Positions 43,621 through 54,550 of a stretch of DNA of 64,000 nucleotides are shown here, one piece after another. Source of the DNA: Galdieria sulphuraria. Its lineage: Eukaryota > Rhodophyta > Bangiophyceae > Galdieriales > Galdieriaceae. The notes under the pieces are model-generated. The model had not been told where the DNA came from and searched no databases. It saw only the letters and a list, made by a program, of their open reading frames with translations. The position numbers were made by a program, and so were the translations under genes. The stretch spans positions 62,001 through 126,000 of the forward strand of contig NW_005178454.1 in assembly GCF_000341285.1 (NCBI RefSeq), given 5' to 3'. The first letter of the stretch is position 1, and each line of letters begins with the position of its first letter.

Positions 43621-46600
43621 ATGTACCACTTCCTGGAGCAGTTGCCTATTGAAGACGACTACAGTGCTCACATTTTAAGCACTTGTTTCTCTAACAGCGG
43701 CCTAAAAATATTCAGGATATCTAGTGAAGTTGGAAAATTGGTTTATGGAGTCTACGATATTTCCGAATTCCGACAAGAACTGTTGACCTTCCTGAAAAAT
43801 GAACAAGAAAGGCTTGACGAGTTCGTCTCTGAGTTGTCAAGAGCTTGGGATAAGACTTCCATTTTTGAAAGGTCCTTAGATCCTCTTATTCGTATTGACT
43901 TGCAGACCCCGGAAACGGATTGCAACCCTCAACAGTTCATCTCGTTTGATTCTTCCCTTATCCGTGTCCTCACCACTCTTCCACCAATTCAGGAGAACCT
44001 GTTTAATATTCTCATACTCAAATTATCCGAATGGCAAAGTTCAAAGATGAAGTCTTACCAGCAACCCAACTCACACGCTGCCACAATTCAAGAGAAAATT
44101 CTAGAACAACTGTGTTTCCAGCCAGTCATATTGCAAAGTAGTACTTTGGCAAGAAGTCTTGTTGAACTTATATCTGTTTCTTCTGATAGCCTGCAATACA
44201 AATTGTTGTTTCGTCTTCCTGATATACTCGATGAGGAAGGACAGGAATTGGCCAGCAGTTTGTTACTCAAGATAATTCCTCATTCTCCTCACTTGCTGAA
44301 TCAAGCTCTGGAAGCTTTTTCATGTATGTCTCTGAGCCATGAAAAAGTCTCAACTATAGTCAAACAACTATGCGAAACTGGTTCAGGTCTTAGTATAAAG
44401 GCAATGTTAGATCTCATTCTCATGGTTCCTGAGCCAGACATGATGACGCATGTCTTGCGTTGTTTGCAGAGATCATGCATTGATTTTGTTGAAGATTCAA
44501 GTCAAATGTATGCAATAATCAAAAACTTTACAAAGCGAGCAAAGTCAAACGCTACAGCGAGGAAAAATATCTTGAAATATTATCGAACGAAAGGTGATAA
44601 ACTTGAGGAACTGGACTATTTTCTTCTGTTTTTATTATATAGTGCTGGAGAGAAGAGATTCGTATTGCATTATGTATTCAAAAAAAATTGGAAACTAGGT
44701 AATCAACCTCTCTTTTCCTCTATTTACAATATTATCAAATTGTATCCAAAGTTTTCTCATGATCTATGTTCTTTACTTGAACTTGCAGCTTGTGATGCGA
44801 AAGAGGCCTTACAAGGTGAACAAATCAGTTTGATGTTCGTCACCATTTTAAGAGCATTAAAATGTATCGATAATGGCCCTACACAATTGATTGAATGTAT
44901 TATTTCTTCTCTAGTTAGACTAGTTGAAAGACATCCCAGTGTCGCCAGTGATATTGGATTGTTTTCTTTACTCTATATTTCTCGAAACTGGCCTGAACTT
45001 GTCGAGACATCTCTTCGTTCATTGCAGATACTTTGGGAGTATCTTGAAGTCTTTGATGAAACAAATTTACGTTGTCTGTTTGAAGTGTCTGTAAGAGTAC
45101 TACAGAGAACAAATCTACGCAATATGGAAACTTGTACTCTTTCGAGTTTAGCAATTCTTCTACAAAAGGACTTGTGCCACATTGATGAACGAATACGTAA
45201 AGTTGGTAAGCAACAAATTCTTTTTATGAATAGCCATTTATTCTTTATTTTAGGAATTATAGGAGCTTGTGCAAACCTGGAGCTCATTCCTTCACTTTTT
45301 TCAGAAAATCAAAACAATTCAAAACCAAATTTTCGACTAGCTCCACTCTTTATCAATACCATAACACCTCAGATACTACGAGAGTTTTCATATTTTGTGT
45401 CTCGTAGATTATTTAGCGTTGAAACTGTCAACAAAATACTGTCATCATCACTCGAAGTCTTTGAACGACATTTCTCTGTTGAAAGGAGACAAAAAATTGC
45501 CGAAGCAAGCCAGGACGATCTTTCCTCCTCATGCGAGGAGCAGGACGACAGTTCAATAACCACCCTCATTTTGAAGAATACGGACATAGATTTGTGGATG
45601 GGTTTCGAGTTGTATCGTTTAATTGCAAGGTGTTCCAGCTATGAAAGAGTTGAGACAAATGCATTAGCTCATGTGGTTTCCATTTTGTGCTTTGACCCTA
45701 TGCAACAGACTGTTTCTGAAGACACTTTGAAACATGGGCTCTTTGCGGCAGGTTTTGCACGAATATCCATAGCCGAAATGGCCAACAACTTGGAACTAAT
45801 AAGTCTTCATTTTAAAGAGTTTCGTCACATTGTTCAGATTCTCGTGAACTTGGAAGCTTTTCTTTCGTCAGCATTATATGATGATAATCACGTCAGTATG
45901 AAAGCAGTCTGGAAGCGACTTGCGGAAAGTTACTCAATCCAAAGTAAGTCCTCAAATTAGCATGAACTTTGTCCTTGCTTATGTGTTTTATAGACTTTAT
46001 CGACTATAGACAAATTCTTCCCAACTTCTCTTTCGACACATTGCACAGATTTTGTCAGGCAGTGTTTAAAGCTGAACTTCGTCAAAACATGGATACTTTG
46101 ATTGCTTGTTTTCATTGCTTTCTCATTGACTATCGTCGTGACATTGAATCCTTTGACGACCAAGTAGTCTATGACAAATTTTCTCCATGTTGTCGATACC
46201 ATTCGGGCACTTTTTGTCTGGTGACTTTGTTAACATTACTAACTTATAACAACGTTATGCAACCTCAAAAAGACTCTCTTTTGATGACAACACTTCATTT
46301 AGCTTGCGAAACTTGTTCGTATGAGCTCAGAAACAAAAATGCTTTGCAGCTTCTTATGGTAGATGACGATGTTTGTCTTCACTACCTCGTTGAGGCAAAT
46401 ATGCTACAAGACTCTAATGATGCATTGCACAATGAATTATTGAGAATAGAACATTTCTATCATCAGTTATTTTCCCTCTTTCTAAAAATTTGGAAGTATG
46501 CTGAGTCCAACTGTTTGGCTGCATTAATTGAATTGTTGAATATCATATGGAAAGTGCATCCATCACAAAACGATTCAGAGAGTTGTCCTGAAATTGAAAG

Positions 46601-47351
46601 CATTATTCGATTACTTGAAGAAAGGAATTGGGTAAACCAATTGAATATGGAGCATAAAGAGAGAATAGCCGAAATCTTGTTAAAAAACTCCAAAACTGAG
46701 TTTTTCCAAGTTTTATCACATTCCAAGGCATTGTTTGAGGGTGACGATTCAACTTGTTTTCGTCTTATTTCAGAACTTGGCAAAGTTTTGGCTTCCATTG
46801 ATCGACAAAAGTTGAAAGAAATGTTACTTCGACTTTCTTTGGAGCATCTCGAGATGGAAGTTAAAAAGTACCAAGCTTGTGACATTGTACAACCAAGTCA
46901 GCATGATTGGATTCAAACTCTGAGCATCTTTTCGCTCGTCTTCTTAACATTTCAACACATGTTACAAGAAGCGAAAGAAAAGGCTTCCTTGAAATATTTG
47001 GGTTTCTGTTTAAAATGGGGAAGGAAACTTGTTGCAATTATTCTCGATGGCGGCCTGCAGTTGCTTACAAAGGAACTGATCCACGACAAAGCTCATGCCA
47101 TCAAGCTGTTCAAGGAACTCCAAAAATGTACCAGATCTATTCACCAGATTTGTTTATTCTGTAAAGAAACAAAGACGGAATCTCTGTTGCTCTTATTACC
47201 GCCTGTCAAAAAGCAACTTGAAATGCTCATTTTTCGTGTCAAGGAAATGCTTCAGAAGCAAGGTTTAGCACATCTATTTTGGCTTGGGAATTTAAAAAAT
47301 AAGAACTTGCAAGGTGAAGCATTACCTTCTCAAATCAACGAGAAAGAATAG
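43621..47351 (+). CDS. FANCD2: FANCD2, Fanconi anaemia DNA crosslink-repair protein (3 exons)
   Basis: FANCD2 pairs with FANCI and clamps DNA after monoubiquitination during interstrand crosslink repair. The exons are 43621-45205, 45254-45943 and 45994-47351, giving about 1210 residues; the vertebrate protein is about 1450. A stop codon directly precedes the ATG. Matching segments include SLVELISVSSDSLQYKLLFR and LPDILDEEGQELAS, which fit the human solenoid region, and the diagnostic C-terminus FWLGNLKNKNLQGEALPSQ. The ubiquitination site region of human FANCD2 (Lys561 in YKLIGIIG) reads RIRKVGIIG here. The Lys is therefore one position nearer GIIG, and Arg takes the usual place. The next gene begins 16 bp downstream. 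Confidence 0.93.
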
Positions 47352-47367
47352 CTTTAAGACTAAAGGA

Positions 47368-48120
47368 ATGTCTGTTTTATTTTGGTTTACGCTTGCCGTT
47401 ATTCCTCAGAGTTCTTGTTTTGCAGTGTGTATGTGGCGAGAACCTACTCTCATCACTTTGTTTTTCCTTTCTTCGTTTACGTGGCTAGTGGCACGCAGTT
47501 TGGTAGCACTTGCTTGGATAATATTTTGGCCTTCCTTGACTTTGTACACTTTTTGGGTTCTTGTGAGTGCATGCTTTGAGGAACTGGCGAGATACGTTGT
47601 GTATAAAACGCACAACCAGATGAACTCCGCGTTATGTGAGTATAAGAACTCTCGTCATAGAGCAAGTTGTTTGCAGTTGGAGGGATTTATAGTCGGGACT
47701 TCTTTTGCCGTGAGTGGCTTCTTTGCTGGTGCCGGAACTAAGCTGATTCACTTGTGGACTGAGGACTCGGGTTCTTTTGAGTCTTTGAGTTCTGATTCGC
47801 TTGCTACGATTTTGTGTATATATTCAGTTCTCTTGTCAGGTACAAGAATCATTATTGGCTTTTGTAGCTGGACTGCTATGTCTGACTATCAATACAGACA
47901 AGTGTTTTTGTTTGGTTTGTGGAGTGTGGCAGTTCAGTTGATATTTCTCAAGGAAACTAACTCCATCAATGTTTTTTTATCGTTGATGGTTATTTTGAGT
48001 TTTCAATTGATTTTTTTAGCTGTTTTGTGTAAAAGGAGGTGGTATTCTATGATCTCGTATGATATAATTTCCACTGGAACGGCTTTGAGTGATTCTGCTT
48101 GTTCAGAAGAACAGAAATAG
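47368..48120 (+). CDS. APH-1-like gamma-secretase subunit
   Basis: The 250-residue protein has about seven hydrophobic segments. The best match is to APH-1, the scaffold of the gamma-secretase intramembrane protease: VLVSACFEELARYVVYKTHN corresponds to the VxxQExFRxxYYK helix, and QLEGFIVGTSFAVSGFFAGA to YVSGLSFGxxSGxF. Two His residues that are important inside the membrane in animal APH-1 are not at the expected positions, and the GxxxG motif is changed. The fold match is good but function is less sure. The start at 47368 is preferred; the open frame extends back into FANCD2. It lies 16 bp after the FANCD2 stop. Confidence 0.68.
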   Translation: MSVLFWFTLAVIPQSSCFAVCMWREPTLITLFFLSSFTWLVARSLVALAWIIFWPSLTLYTFWVLVSACFEELARYVVYKTHNQMNSALCEYKNSRHRASCLQLEGFIVGTSFAVSGFFAGAGTKLIHLWTEDSGSFESLSSDSLATILCIYSVLLSGTRIIIGFCSWTAMSDYQYRQVFLFGLWSVAVQLIFLKETNSINVFLSLMVILSFQLIFLAVLCKRRWYSMISYDIISTGTALSDSACSEEQK

Positions 48121-48995
48121 AAGCCGTATGTTTTGGAACCTCTATCTGTTTTAGTGACTATAACCAGAGAGAATTTCTTTGTTTAGAGTTATAAGTGTGT
48201 GGTAATATCAAGTTGGAGTGAATGTGAGTTTATTCATAACAGTCGGCATACAATAACATTGTAAGTGTTGAGGATAATTTTTTCTAAATAATCAAACTGT
48301 TCTCAAATTTGGTGAAAAGACTTTACATGGAGATATCGAATTGTTTTCATTGCTCATAAGAGCTATGAGAAGCAATGTTATTTTGATGCGAAACAAGTTA
48401 GTTCGGTTTATATGTTTTATTGGAGATTCTTTTCAAGTAGGCATAGTAACTTCTTTTTTATAAAATACATGTAATATTTTTATTCTTCAAGTCAGTCATT
48501 TTTCAAGACATCTGTAAAAGGTTTTGAGTCAGTGACATTGTGTTTTCAATATCCAATGAATAAGATATGAATTTGAACCTTAGCCATTCATTCATGGGTT
48601 TTTTAGTTACTTGTAAGATCCTATTACATAGAACGATTGAACAGTTATAATTATGGGTATCAAAATTGCACTTCTTGAGTAAAAGCTGATTTCTACTTAT
48701 TTTTGTATGCATGAGAGTCAAGGTGGCTTGTTTTATGATTTTATATGCATATGTGTTTGTTCTTGCAGTCATTCAAGATCGGAATGTTAAATGGCCTTAT
48801 AGGGAAACATTGAGGTCTTTCATGGTATGAAGGAAGATGTCAAGTCAATACAGCCCTAATAACTTTGATATAACTATCATTTCATAATACTGAAAAGGTT
48901 ATGAGCCACATTCTCTCAAGCCACCTTGGAAATCATATTGAGCAAATGAAATTTTATCTTTTGATCTTTTGGGAAACAGGAATCTTACTGTTCAA
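48121..48995. other. intergenic stretch upstream of the amino-acid transporter
   Basis: About 870 bp of AT-rich sequence contains no gene I can support. It separates the APH-1-like gene from the cationic amino-acid transporter on the same strand. Confidence 0.5.
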
Positions 48996-50714
48996 ATGGA
49001 AAATGCTTCTTCTTCTAGCACAAAACTGGGTACAACTTTAGCAAAAGAAGTGTTAAAGAGTGGTGCTAGGAAAAAGAACCTTCAAGTCTCTGCTGCTACT
49101 TCCAATCTGCAGCGGTCTCAGACGGGTCGTTTCCTAGGTTTTGTTGATCTCGTCTTATTAGGTGTGGGTGGTACTGTTGGAGCTGGTGTGTTTCTTCTGA
49201 CGGGTATTGCAGCAGCGAGAGACGCTGGTCCAAGCATCGTACTTTCTTTTGCTCTTGCTGCTTTTGTTTGTGCCCTTTCTGCTTTTTCTTATGCCGAGAT
49301 GGCTTCAAGATTACCCAGTTGTGGCAGTGCATACGCTTTCGCATATTCTACCATTGGAGAACTTTTCGCTTTTCTTGTTGGTTGGTGTCTAACTTTGGAA
49401 TACGGAATATCAGCAGCTGCTGTGGCTAGAAGTTGGGCTGCACACGTTAGCGAAGCTGCTCAACTTCCAAAGTTTCTCCACAACAGCTCAGGTCTCAGTA
49501 TACTTGGCTTCATTTTGGTAATAGCTTTGACTCTTATTCTTTGCTCCGGTATGAGAGAAGCAAAGTGGATTATCGACTCGGCAGCCATCTTGTATGCTTT
49601 GGTCCTCTCTGCCATACTTGTAAGGGGACTGTTTTTAATCAACCCTACTAATTGGATTCCTTTTGCGCCATATGGGTTTTCAGGTGTTGTTGCTGGAGCT
49701 TCTACTGTGTTTTTTGCTTTTGTTGGTTTTGATCAAGTTGCCGCTGTGGCAGAAGAAGCCCACAATCCTTCACAAACTGTTCCAAAAGCAATTTTGACTT
49801 GTTTACTTATTGTATTCACCATATATGCTGCTGCCGCTCTTGTTCTTACTGGAATAGTTTCATATACAACTCTAGATACACAAGCTCCGTTTATCGCAGC
49901 ATTCAAGGAACGTGGCTTGGCTGTCTTTGGTCGTCTTGCAGCCATAGCAACTGCATTGGGTATGCAGAACACTGCAATGGTGGCTTTAGCAGCACAGCCA
50001 AGAATATTTTTTGCTATGGCTAGAGATGGATTGCTCCCCGAGTTGTTTGGAGAAGTATCAGGACCAGGTTCAGCACCAAGAGCATCTTCTTTACTATGTG
50101 GTTTTGGAGTGGCTATATTGGCATTGTTGGTTCCTTTGCAAACGCTGACAGACCTGGTTTCCGGAGGAACTATTCTTGCTCTACTTTCGACAAATGTTGC
50201 AGTTTTATATCTACGTTTGCAAATATCAGGACATGAGGGAGATTCCAAAATACTGCTGATTCTCTTTGTATCCTCATGTGCCGTTGCCTCGTGGTTATCA
50301 CGTGTTATGCCATATAGGATTGTTGGAGTCATTATAACGCTTTCTATTGTAAGTTTTCCTTTTTTCCTTTTGATGAGAATGCCCTTTACAGACGAGTCCA
50401 ATCCACCCTCATTCAGGAGTCCTGGAGTTCCTTTTGTTCAAGCTTGTGGCATATTTTTCAATTTGTTTTTGTTCTTCAGATTACACACTGCTGCTCTTTC
50501 CATGCTTGCCGTGTGGTTAGTGATTGGTTTCACTTTTTATGTTGCATATGGTATCCGTCATAGTCTGGGAAGTGCATGGGAGCGTGTAGATAGTGTTGCC
50601 TTTGCACAAAGGCAACCTCATCTGACATTTAATCTACGTTCGAGTTTCGACAGTCTTGGAGAGGAAGCATCAACAAGTGAATGGTTCCAAGCAAGTGATG
50701 TAACGACGGAGTAA
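48996..50714 (+). CDS. cationic amino-acid transporter (APC superfamily, CAT type)
   Basis: The protein is about 572 residues from the ATG at 48996; an upstream in-frame extension lacks an ATG. Twelve to fourteen membrane segments are visible. The first helix carries the substrate-binding break VGGTVGAGVFLLTG, and AYAEM-like sequence (FSYAEMASRLPSCGSAYAFA) marks the CAT group. FVGFDQVAAVAEEAHNPSQT is the conserved loop after helix 6, and FFAMARDGLLPELF the one after helix 8. It should import basic amino acids, probably at the plasma membrane. The N-terminal ~45 residues are polar. It converges on the next gene. Confidence 0.92.
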   Translation: MENASSSSTKLGTTLAKEVLKSGARKKNLQVSAATSNLQRSQTGRFLGFVDLVLLGVGGTVGAGVFLLTGIAAARDAGPSIVLSFALAAFVCALSAFSYAEMASRLPSCGSAYAFAYSTIGELFAFLVGWCLTLEYGISAAAVARSWAAHVSEAAQLPKFLHNSSGLSILGFILVIALTLILCSGMREAKWIIDSAAILYALVLSAILVRGLFLINPTNWIPFAPYGFSGVVAGASTVFFAFVGFDQVAAVAEEAHNPSQTVPKAILTCLLIVFTIYAAAALVLTGIVSYTTLDTQAPFIAAFKERGLAVFGRLAAIATALGMQNTAMVALAAQPRIFFAMARDGLLPELFGEVSGPGSAPRASSLLCGFGVAILALLVPLQTLTDLVSGGTILALLSTNVAVLYLRLQISGHEGDSKILLILFVSSCAVASWLSRVMPYRIVGVIITLSIVSFPFFLLMRMPFTDESNPPSFRSPGVPFVQACGIFFNLFLFFRLHTAALSMLAVWLVIGFTFYVAYGIRHSLGSAWERVDSVAFAQRQPHLTFNLRSSFDSLGEEASTSEWFQASDVTTE

Positions 50715-50826
50715 AATATTCGTAGTGTAAATCTATTGGAATGAAAATCATGAAACACTTTTATCCTGTTCCTTGCAGGATATACTTGACATACCAGAGA
50801 AACAAGTAATTTTCATGGAAATAGTC

Positions 50827-51708
50827 TTATTGCCTCTCCACGGAAAGGTTTGGGTTAGAATTCTCCTGTAAAGCTCTTACATTTCTTAATGCTCTTCTTC
50901 TTCTAACGAAGAAAGCAGTCATACCCATTGCTGTCAATCCCCCTGCAACAGAGCCTATCACTATTCCTGCAATCGAACCACCACTCAACCCTCCTGAAGA
51001 GCTATGAATCTTAGCAGACACAGGTTGACTTTGTTGAGGTGATGATGTTGTGGTTGGTGTTGGAATAAGTTTTGGAGTTGGTGTGGCTTTACTCGAAGTA
51101 TGAGTTGCATTATGATTTCCAATCTTTTGGTCGCCACCACTATGACTACTCAATGGAATGTCGGTTGATGGAATGGTTGCGCTGGGTGTTGCAATTGGAG
51201 AAGGAGAAGAAGAAGCAACAGAAGAAGAAGGAATCGTTGTTATGGTTGCTGTCGCTGTAGGATCTGGTTGTGACGATGTTGATGGAATCAATGTTGAAAT
51301 GGCTGTAGGAGGATCTGAAGGCCATATAACTTGCTCTAGTCTTCCATAGGCATTGAAAAATGGCATGGGTATGCATGTATCAGAAGAAATTTGGAACATA
51401 CCACAGAGACTACAGTTGAGGCACATCCAGTCTTTACATATTCTGTAAAATGTGCCATAGGAATTTTTTTCGAACCAGAAATAAGATTCCATCTGGGGCA
51501 TGAAGGTACAAACCTGCCAGTCGAAGAGACTTTCCCATTCCAAGTCTATCTTCTCTTCACACAGTGAATCTTGACATAGTGTCAGCATTACATATTCATT
51601 TGTTGACTGCTGCCTCGTTTGAGAAGAAACAAGCCATGTAGATATTTTTTCCGCTTCAACTTTGATGATAAAAAATAATAAAACAAAGAACCAAACCCTG
51701 TAGGTCAT
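50827..51708 (-). CDS. mucin-like type I membrane protein
   Basis: No family was recognised. The open frame extends 5' to 51879, but the ATG at 51708 starts a good signal peptide (MTYRVWFFVLLFFIIKVEA). About 290 residues follow. A Cys/Trp-rich ectodomain contains LCQDSLCEEKI, WQVCTFM and WMCLNCSLCGMF. A long Ser/Thr/Pro-rich stalk is next, then one membrane helix (GSIAGIVIGSVAGGLTAMGM) with a stop-transfer RRRR. The short cytoplasmic tail is polar. The layout suggests a heavily O-glycosylated surface receptor or sensor, which is inference only. The NUP107 start lies 158 bp away on the opposite strand. Confidence 0.72.
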   Translation of the reverse strand: MTYRVWFFVLLFFIIKVEAEKISTWLVSSQTRQQSTNEYVMLTLCQDSLCEEKIDLEWESLFDWQVCTFMPQMESYFWFEKNSYGTFYRICKDWMCLNCSLCGMFQISSDTCIPMPFFNAYGRLEQVIWPSDPPTAISTLIPSTSSQPDPTATATITTIPSSSVASSSPSPIATPSATIPSTDIPLSSHSGGDQKIGNHNATHTSSKATPTPKLIPTPTTTSSPQQSQPVSAKIHSSSGGLSGGSIAGIVIGSVAGGLTAMGMTAFFVRRRRALRNVRALQENSNPNLSVERQ

Positions 51709-51866
51709 TGAAAATAACAATCTTGAAAAATTGTTCAAGAAGGAATCGTTTCTATGTATGAATGACCGAAATGAACAACTTGTCATGATGATGATGTTGC
51801 AGGAAGCTGATTGATTTGACGAGCGCATTTTTCTTCGTTGTTGTTTTTTTTGGCGCGTAACAGAAT

Positions 51867-54509
51867 ATGCAAACGCCACGAACTTCGTTCAGGCGCGCAC
51901 TTCCGTTTCCAAAAACTTTTAGCACACCGTATGATATAGATAATAACGGGAGAAAAATCAACTTGGAACTTGCCACCACTCCGCCACACTCAAGTTACAC
52001 GGAATCAGTCAACTCGCAAGGGATAAAAGATCCAGCGAATTTTCTCTCTAGCTGCGAGACGGAACTCCGATTTGGTTTTTTTTCTGCTTTAAGCGGGTTG
52101 GAATTGGCAAAAAAATGTTCTTCAGTAGACCTTTCAAGTGAAAACCAAGTAGACTTCGTCTTGAGTGAAATTCAGTCTCAACTTAACTCCAAACGTGAAA
52201 TTATTTCGCAGCTGTTACAGGACCGTTCCCTGCACCCGGTTTACAGAGAGCCACTTGAAAGATTATTGAAAGTTCTCCAAAGTGAGAGAGATACTTGGTA
52301 CTTGTTGAACATAGTGACAGTTTCCAGCCCTGTGGATTCAGTGACTGCTTCTTTGAAACCGCCCGCGCATTGGTATGACAAACAAACTACGACATTGATC
52401 AAATGTAGATGTATTTTGGAATGGTGTGAAAAAGTGGCTATGGAACGTATTTTTGGAGAAAAGCCTGATGAGACACCCGAGAACTGTGTCCGCAAGGTTG
52501 AACAAAAGCTGGCACCGCTAAATGACCCTGCATATTGTTGGTCACATACCTCAAGTTTGGAAGGTAAGACAAAACTGGACCCGGATTATCCATTTAGAAA
52601 ACACGAGCTTCATCAAACTGATCGACATGCGGATGACCACATTTGTCATCAAGTGTATATTTTGTTTCGTGTCGGCTTGTTGGATAAAGCAATTCTCGTC
52701 ACAGAAAAGGTGGAGCAAGTATGGAGAGGCATTTGTTTGTTAGGTTTCTTTGGTGCTTGGAATGCTGCTAGTAACGGAGAGATTGGACAAACTTGGAATT
52801 TGTGGAAACTAGCCGCAAAGGAAATTGCTTCGAACCCGTCAACGAATATATATGAAAGGAGCGTTTTTAGTGCTCTTTGCGGGATGCCTTCTAGAGCTCT
52901 TTCAGTGTGTCAGACTTGGGAAGATCAAGTGTGGATTTATTTTTTCTGTGAAGTTTTAAAGTTTTGGGAAGAATTTCTCTTTTCAGAATCTCCATCTTTG
53001 CGTAGTGAAGAACACATTTTTTCGGTCTTTGAACAATGTGAAGGGATAGATAAAGACGGTTTAGAATTGAATGTCATGCGTCGGGTTCAAAGTTTTTTAG
53101 CTTTAGGTATTGATTTGAGTTCTCATTTAGCTCAAATGCTTTTGCAGTTTCTTTTATCTTGTCAGAGTGCGCATGAAGATTGGTCCTGGTTTTTGCGGTT
53201 TAGTGCCCATGTGGTCATTCTACTAAGAATAAGTCGTGGGAATGAAGAGGATGAGCTATTTCAGCGATATTCAGAACAAATTTTACTTGCGTATTGTAAA
53301 CATCTTCTATTTTTGTACGTGTCAGATGAAATGCAGGCAGCAGAACAAGGACTGACGAGGTCAAAGACACCTTATGATGAAATTATGATGGTTTACTTTT
53401 CTTATCTAATGGATGAGTCCAATTTGGTGACCTGTTGTGTAGAATATATGGTCAGTGCTTTGAAAGCAGATACAATGACGGAACAAGTTCGTTTGGAACT
53501 AAAGAGTCGACAACTTTCTCAACTTCATTCAGATGAACGCCGAACTTCGTGCTTGGGGAAGATTGGACAGTACTTAGCTAGTTTTCCTCGTTCTATGTTA
53601 AACAAAATAGTAGAAACTGCAGTTGCTCACGTGTGGAACCATTATCTATCGAATGAAGAATCTGATGATGTCAGAATTTTGGACAGTGATCTGTTTCTTA
53701 TCCGAAGTGTCGACTTTTTAATTTTCCCAGCCTATCAAAATTACCATCTAGCAGTTGCTTGCGTCAATTTATTTGTGAGAAAGTTCATATTATCCGGTAA
53801 AGTTTTATCAGCTCAAAATACTCTTGATGAGATTTCAGAAGATGTTTTACTGGAAATTGAGAAGGAGCGGTCCTTATGGTCTTTGAGTCATGAATTCCGT
53901 TGTTGGCAACAGTTTTTCAAGGCATGGGATGCCATTTTGGAGTGGAGAAAATACGCCATGTCACAGCGCCCAGCATCTCTTCCATCGAATATCAGCCATA
54001 TTTTGAATCCAACTGATGATAATGTTTCCACTGAAGAACAACTTTGGGCAAGGCATGTGCTGGAAAATTACGAAACGGAATGGAAGCAGTATCTAACTCA
54101 TTGCAATTCATTGGGAGAAATCTTATCGAAGGAGGTTATTTCCACTTTAACTATGGAAGGAGGCTGGCTGGTGGATTCTCTTCCATATGAACCTCCAGTT
54201 TCAGTGTGTCTTAATATTTTTGATCATGTGGAACGTCAATTAGAACTGGAAAAGATAAGACGACAATATGTTCCATTGATGCTCATGCAATTGGTTGATG
54301 TTTACAAGCAGATGGGAAAGTTGAGTTCTTGTGTTGAACTCGTTCAGCTTGTAGCCGAGGATGCCTCTCAGTTTCTTTCGGATTTGGGTACAGAAGTATT
54401 GGAACCATTTATGCAACAAATTATTCAAGTTTATTTGGAGTATTGTGACGAACAAGCTCAAAGTACAAAATTTCCTTTTGTAGGAGAACTTTTCGAAGCG
54501 ACCTTATGA
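51867..54509 (+). CDS. NUP107: nucleoporin NUP107/Nup84
   Basis: This is a core member of the Y-shaped NUP107-160 scaffold of the nuclear pore. The single-exon frame codes 880 residues. The family signature is clear from LDPDYPFRKHELHQTDRHAD, through RVGLLDKAILVTEKVEQVWR, to YERSVFSALCGMPSRALSVC followed by QTWEDQVWIYFF. The N-terminal ~60 residues are Ser/Thr/Pro-rich and unstructured, as usual. The remainder is helical throughout. The ELP6 coding region starts 41 bp downstream on the same strand, and the TGA stop overlaps an out-of-frame ATG (ATGA). Confidence 0.9.
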   Translation: MQTPRTSFRRALPFPKTFSTPYDIDNNGRKINLELATTPPHSSYTESVNSQGIKDPANFLSSCETELRFGFFSALSGLELAKKCSSVDLSSENQVDFVLSEIQSQLNSKREIISQLLQDRSLHPVYREPLERLLKVLQSERDTWYLLNIVTVSSPVDSVTASLKPPAHWYDKQTTTLIKCRCILEWCEKVAMERIFGEKPDETPENCVRKVEQKLAPLNDPAYCWSHTSSLEGKTKLDPDYPFRKHELHQTDRHADDHICHQVYILFRVGLLDKAILVTEKVEQVWRGICLLGFFGAWNAASNGEIGQTWNLWKLAAKEIASNPSTNIYERSVFSALCGMPSRALSVCQTWEDQVWIYFFCEVLKFWEEFLFSESPSLRSEEHIFSVFEQCEGIDKDGLELNVMRRVQSFLALGIDLSSHLAQMLLQFLLSCQSAHEDWSWFLRFSAHVVILLRISRGNEEDELFQRYSEQILLAYCKHLLFLYVSDEMQAAEQGLTRSKTPYDEIMMVYFSYLMDESNLVTCCVEYMVSALKADTMTEQVRLELKSRQLSQLHSDERRTSCLGKIGQYLASFPRSMLNKIVETAVAHVWNHYLSNEESDDVRILDSDLFLIRSVDFLIFPAYQNYHLAVACVNLFVRKFILSGKVLSAQNTLDEISEDVLLEIEKERSLWSLSHEFRCWQQFFKAWDAILEWRKYAMSQRPASLPSNISHILNPTDDNVSTEEQLWARHVLENYETEWKQYLTHCNSLGEILSKEVISTLTMEGGWLVDSLPYEPPVSVCLNIFDHVERQLELEKIRRQYVPLMLMQLVDVYKQMGKLSSCVELVQLVAEDASQFLSDLGTEVLEPFMQQIIQVYLEYCDEQAQSTKFPFVGELFEATL

Positions 54510-54550
54510 AAAGTGACCCACATTTGGTTCTTTCCATTATTCATTTTCAC

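Noticed and set aside
15619-47351. CSB, Ku70 and FANCD2 as a DNA-repair gene cluster
   Set aside because: The three genes are separated by many unrelated genes on both strands, so chance co-location is the simpler view.
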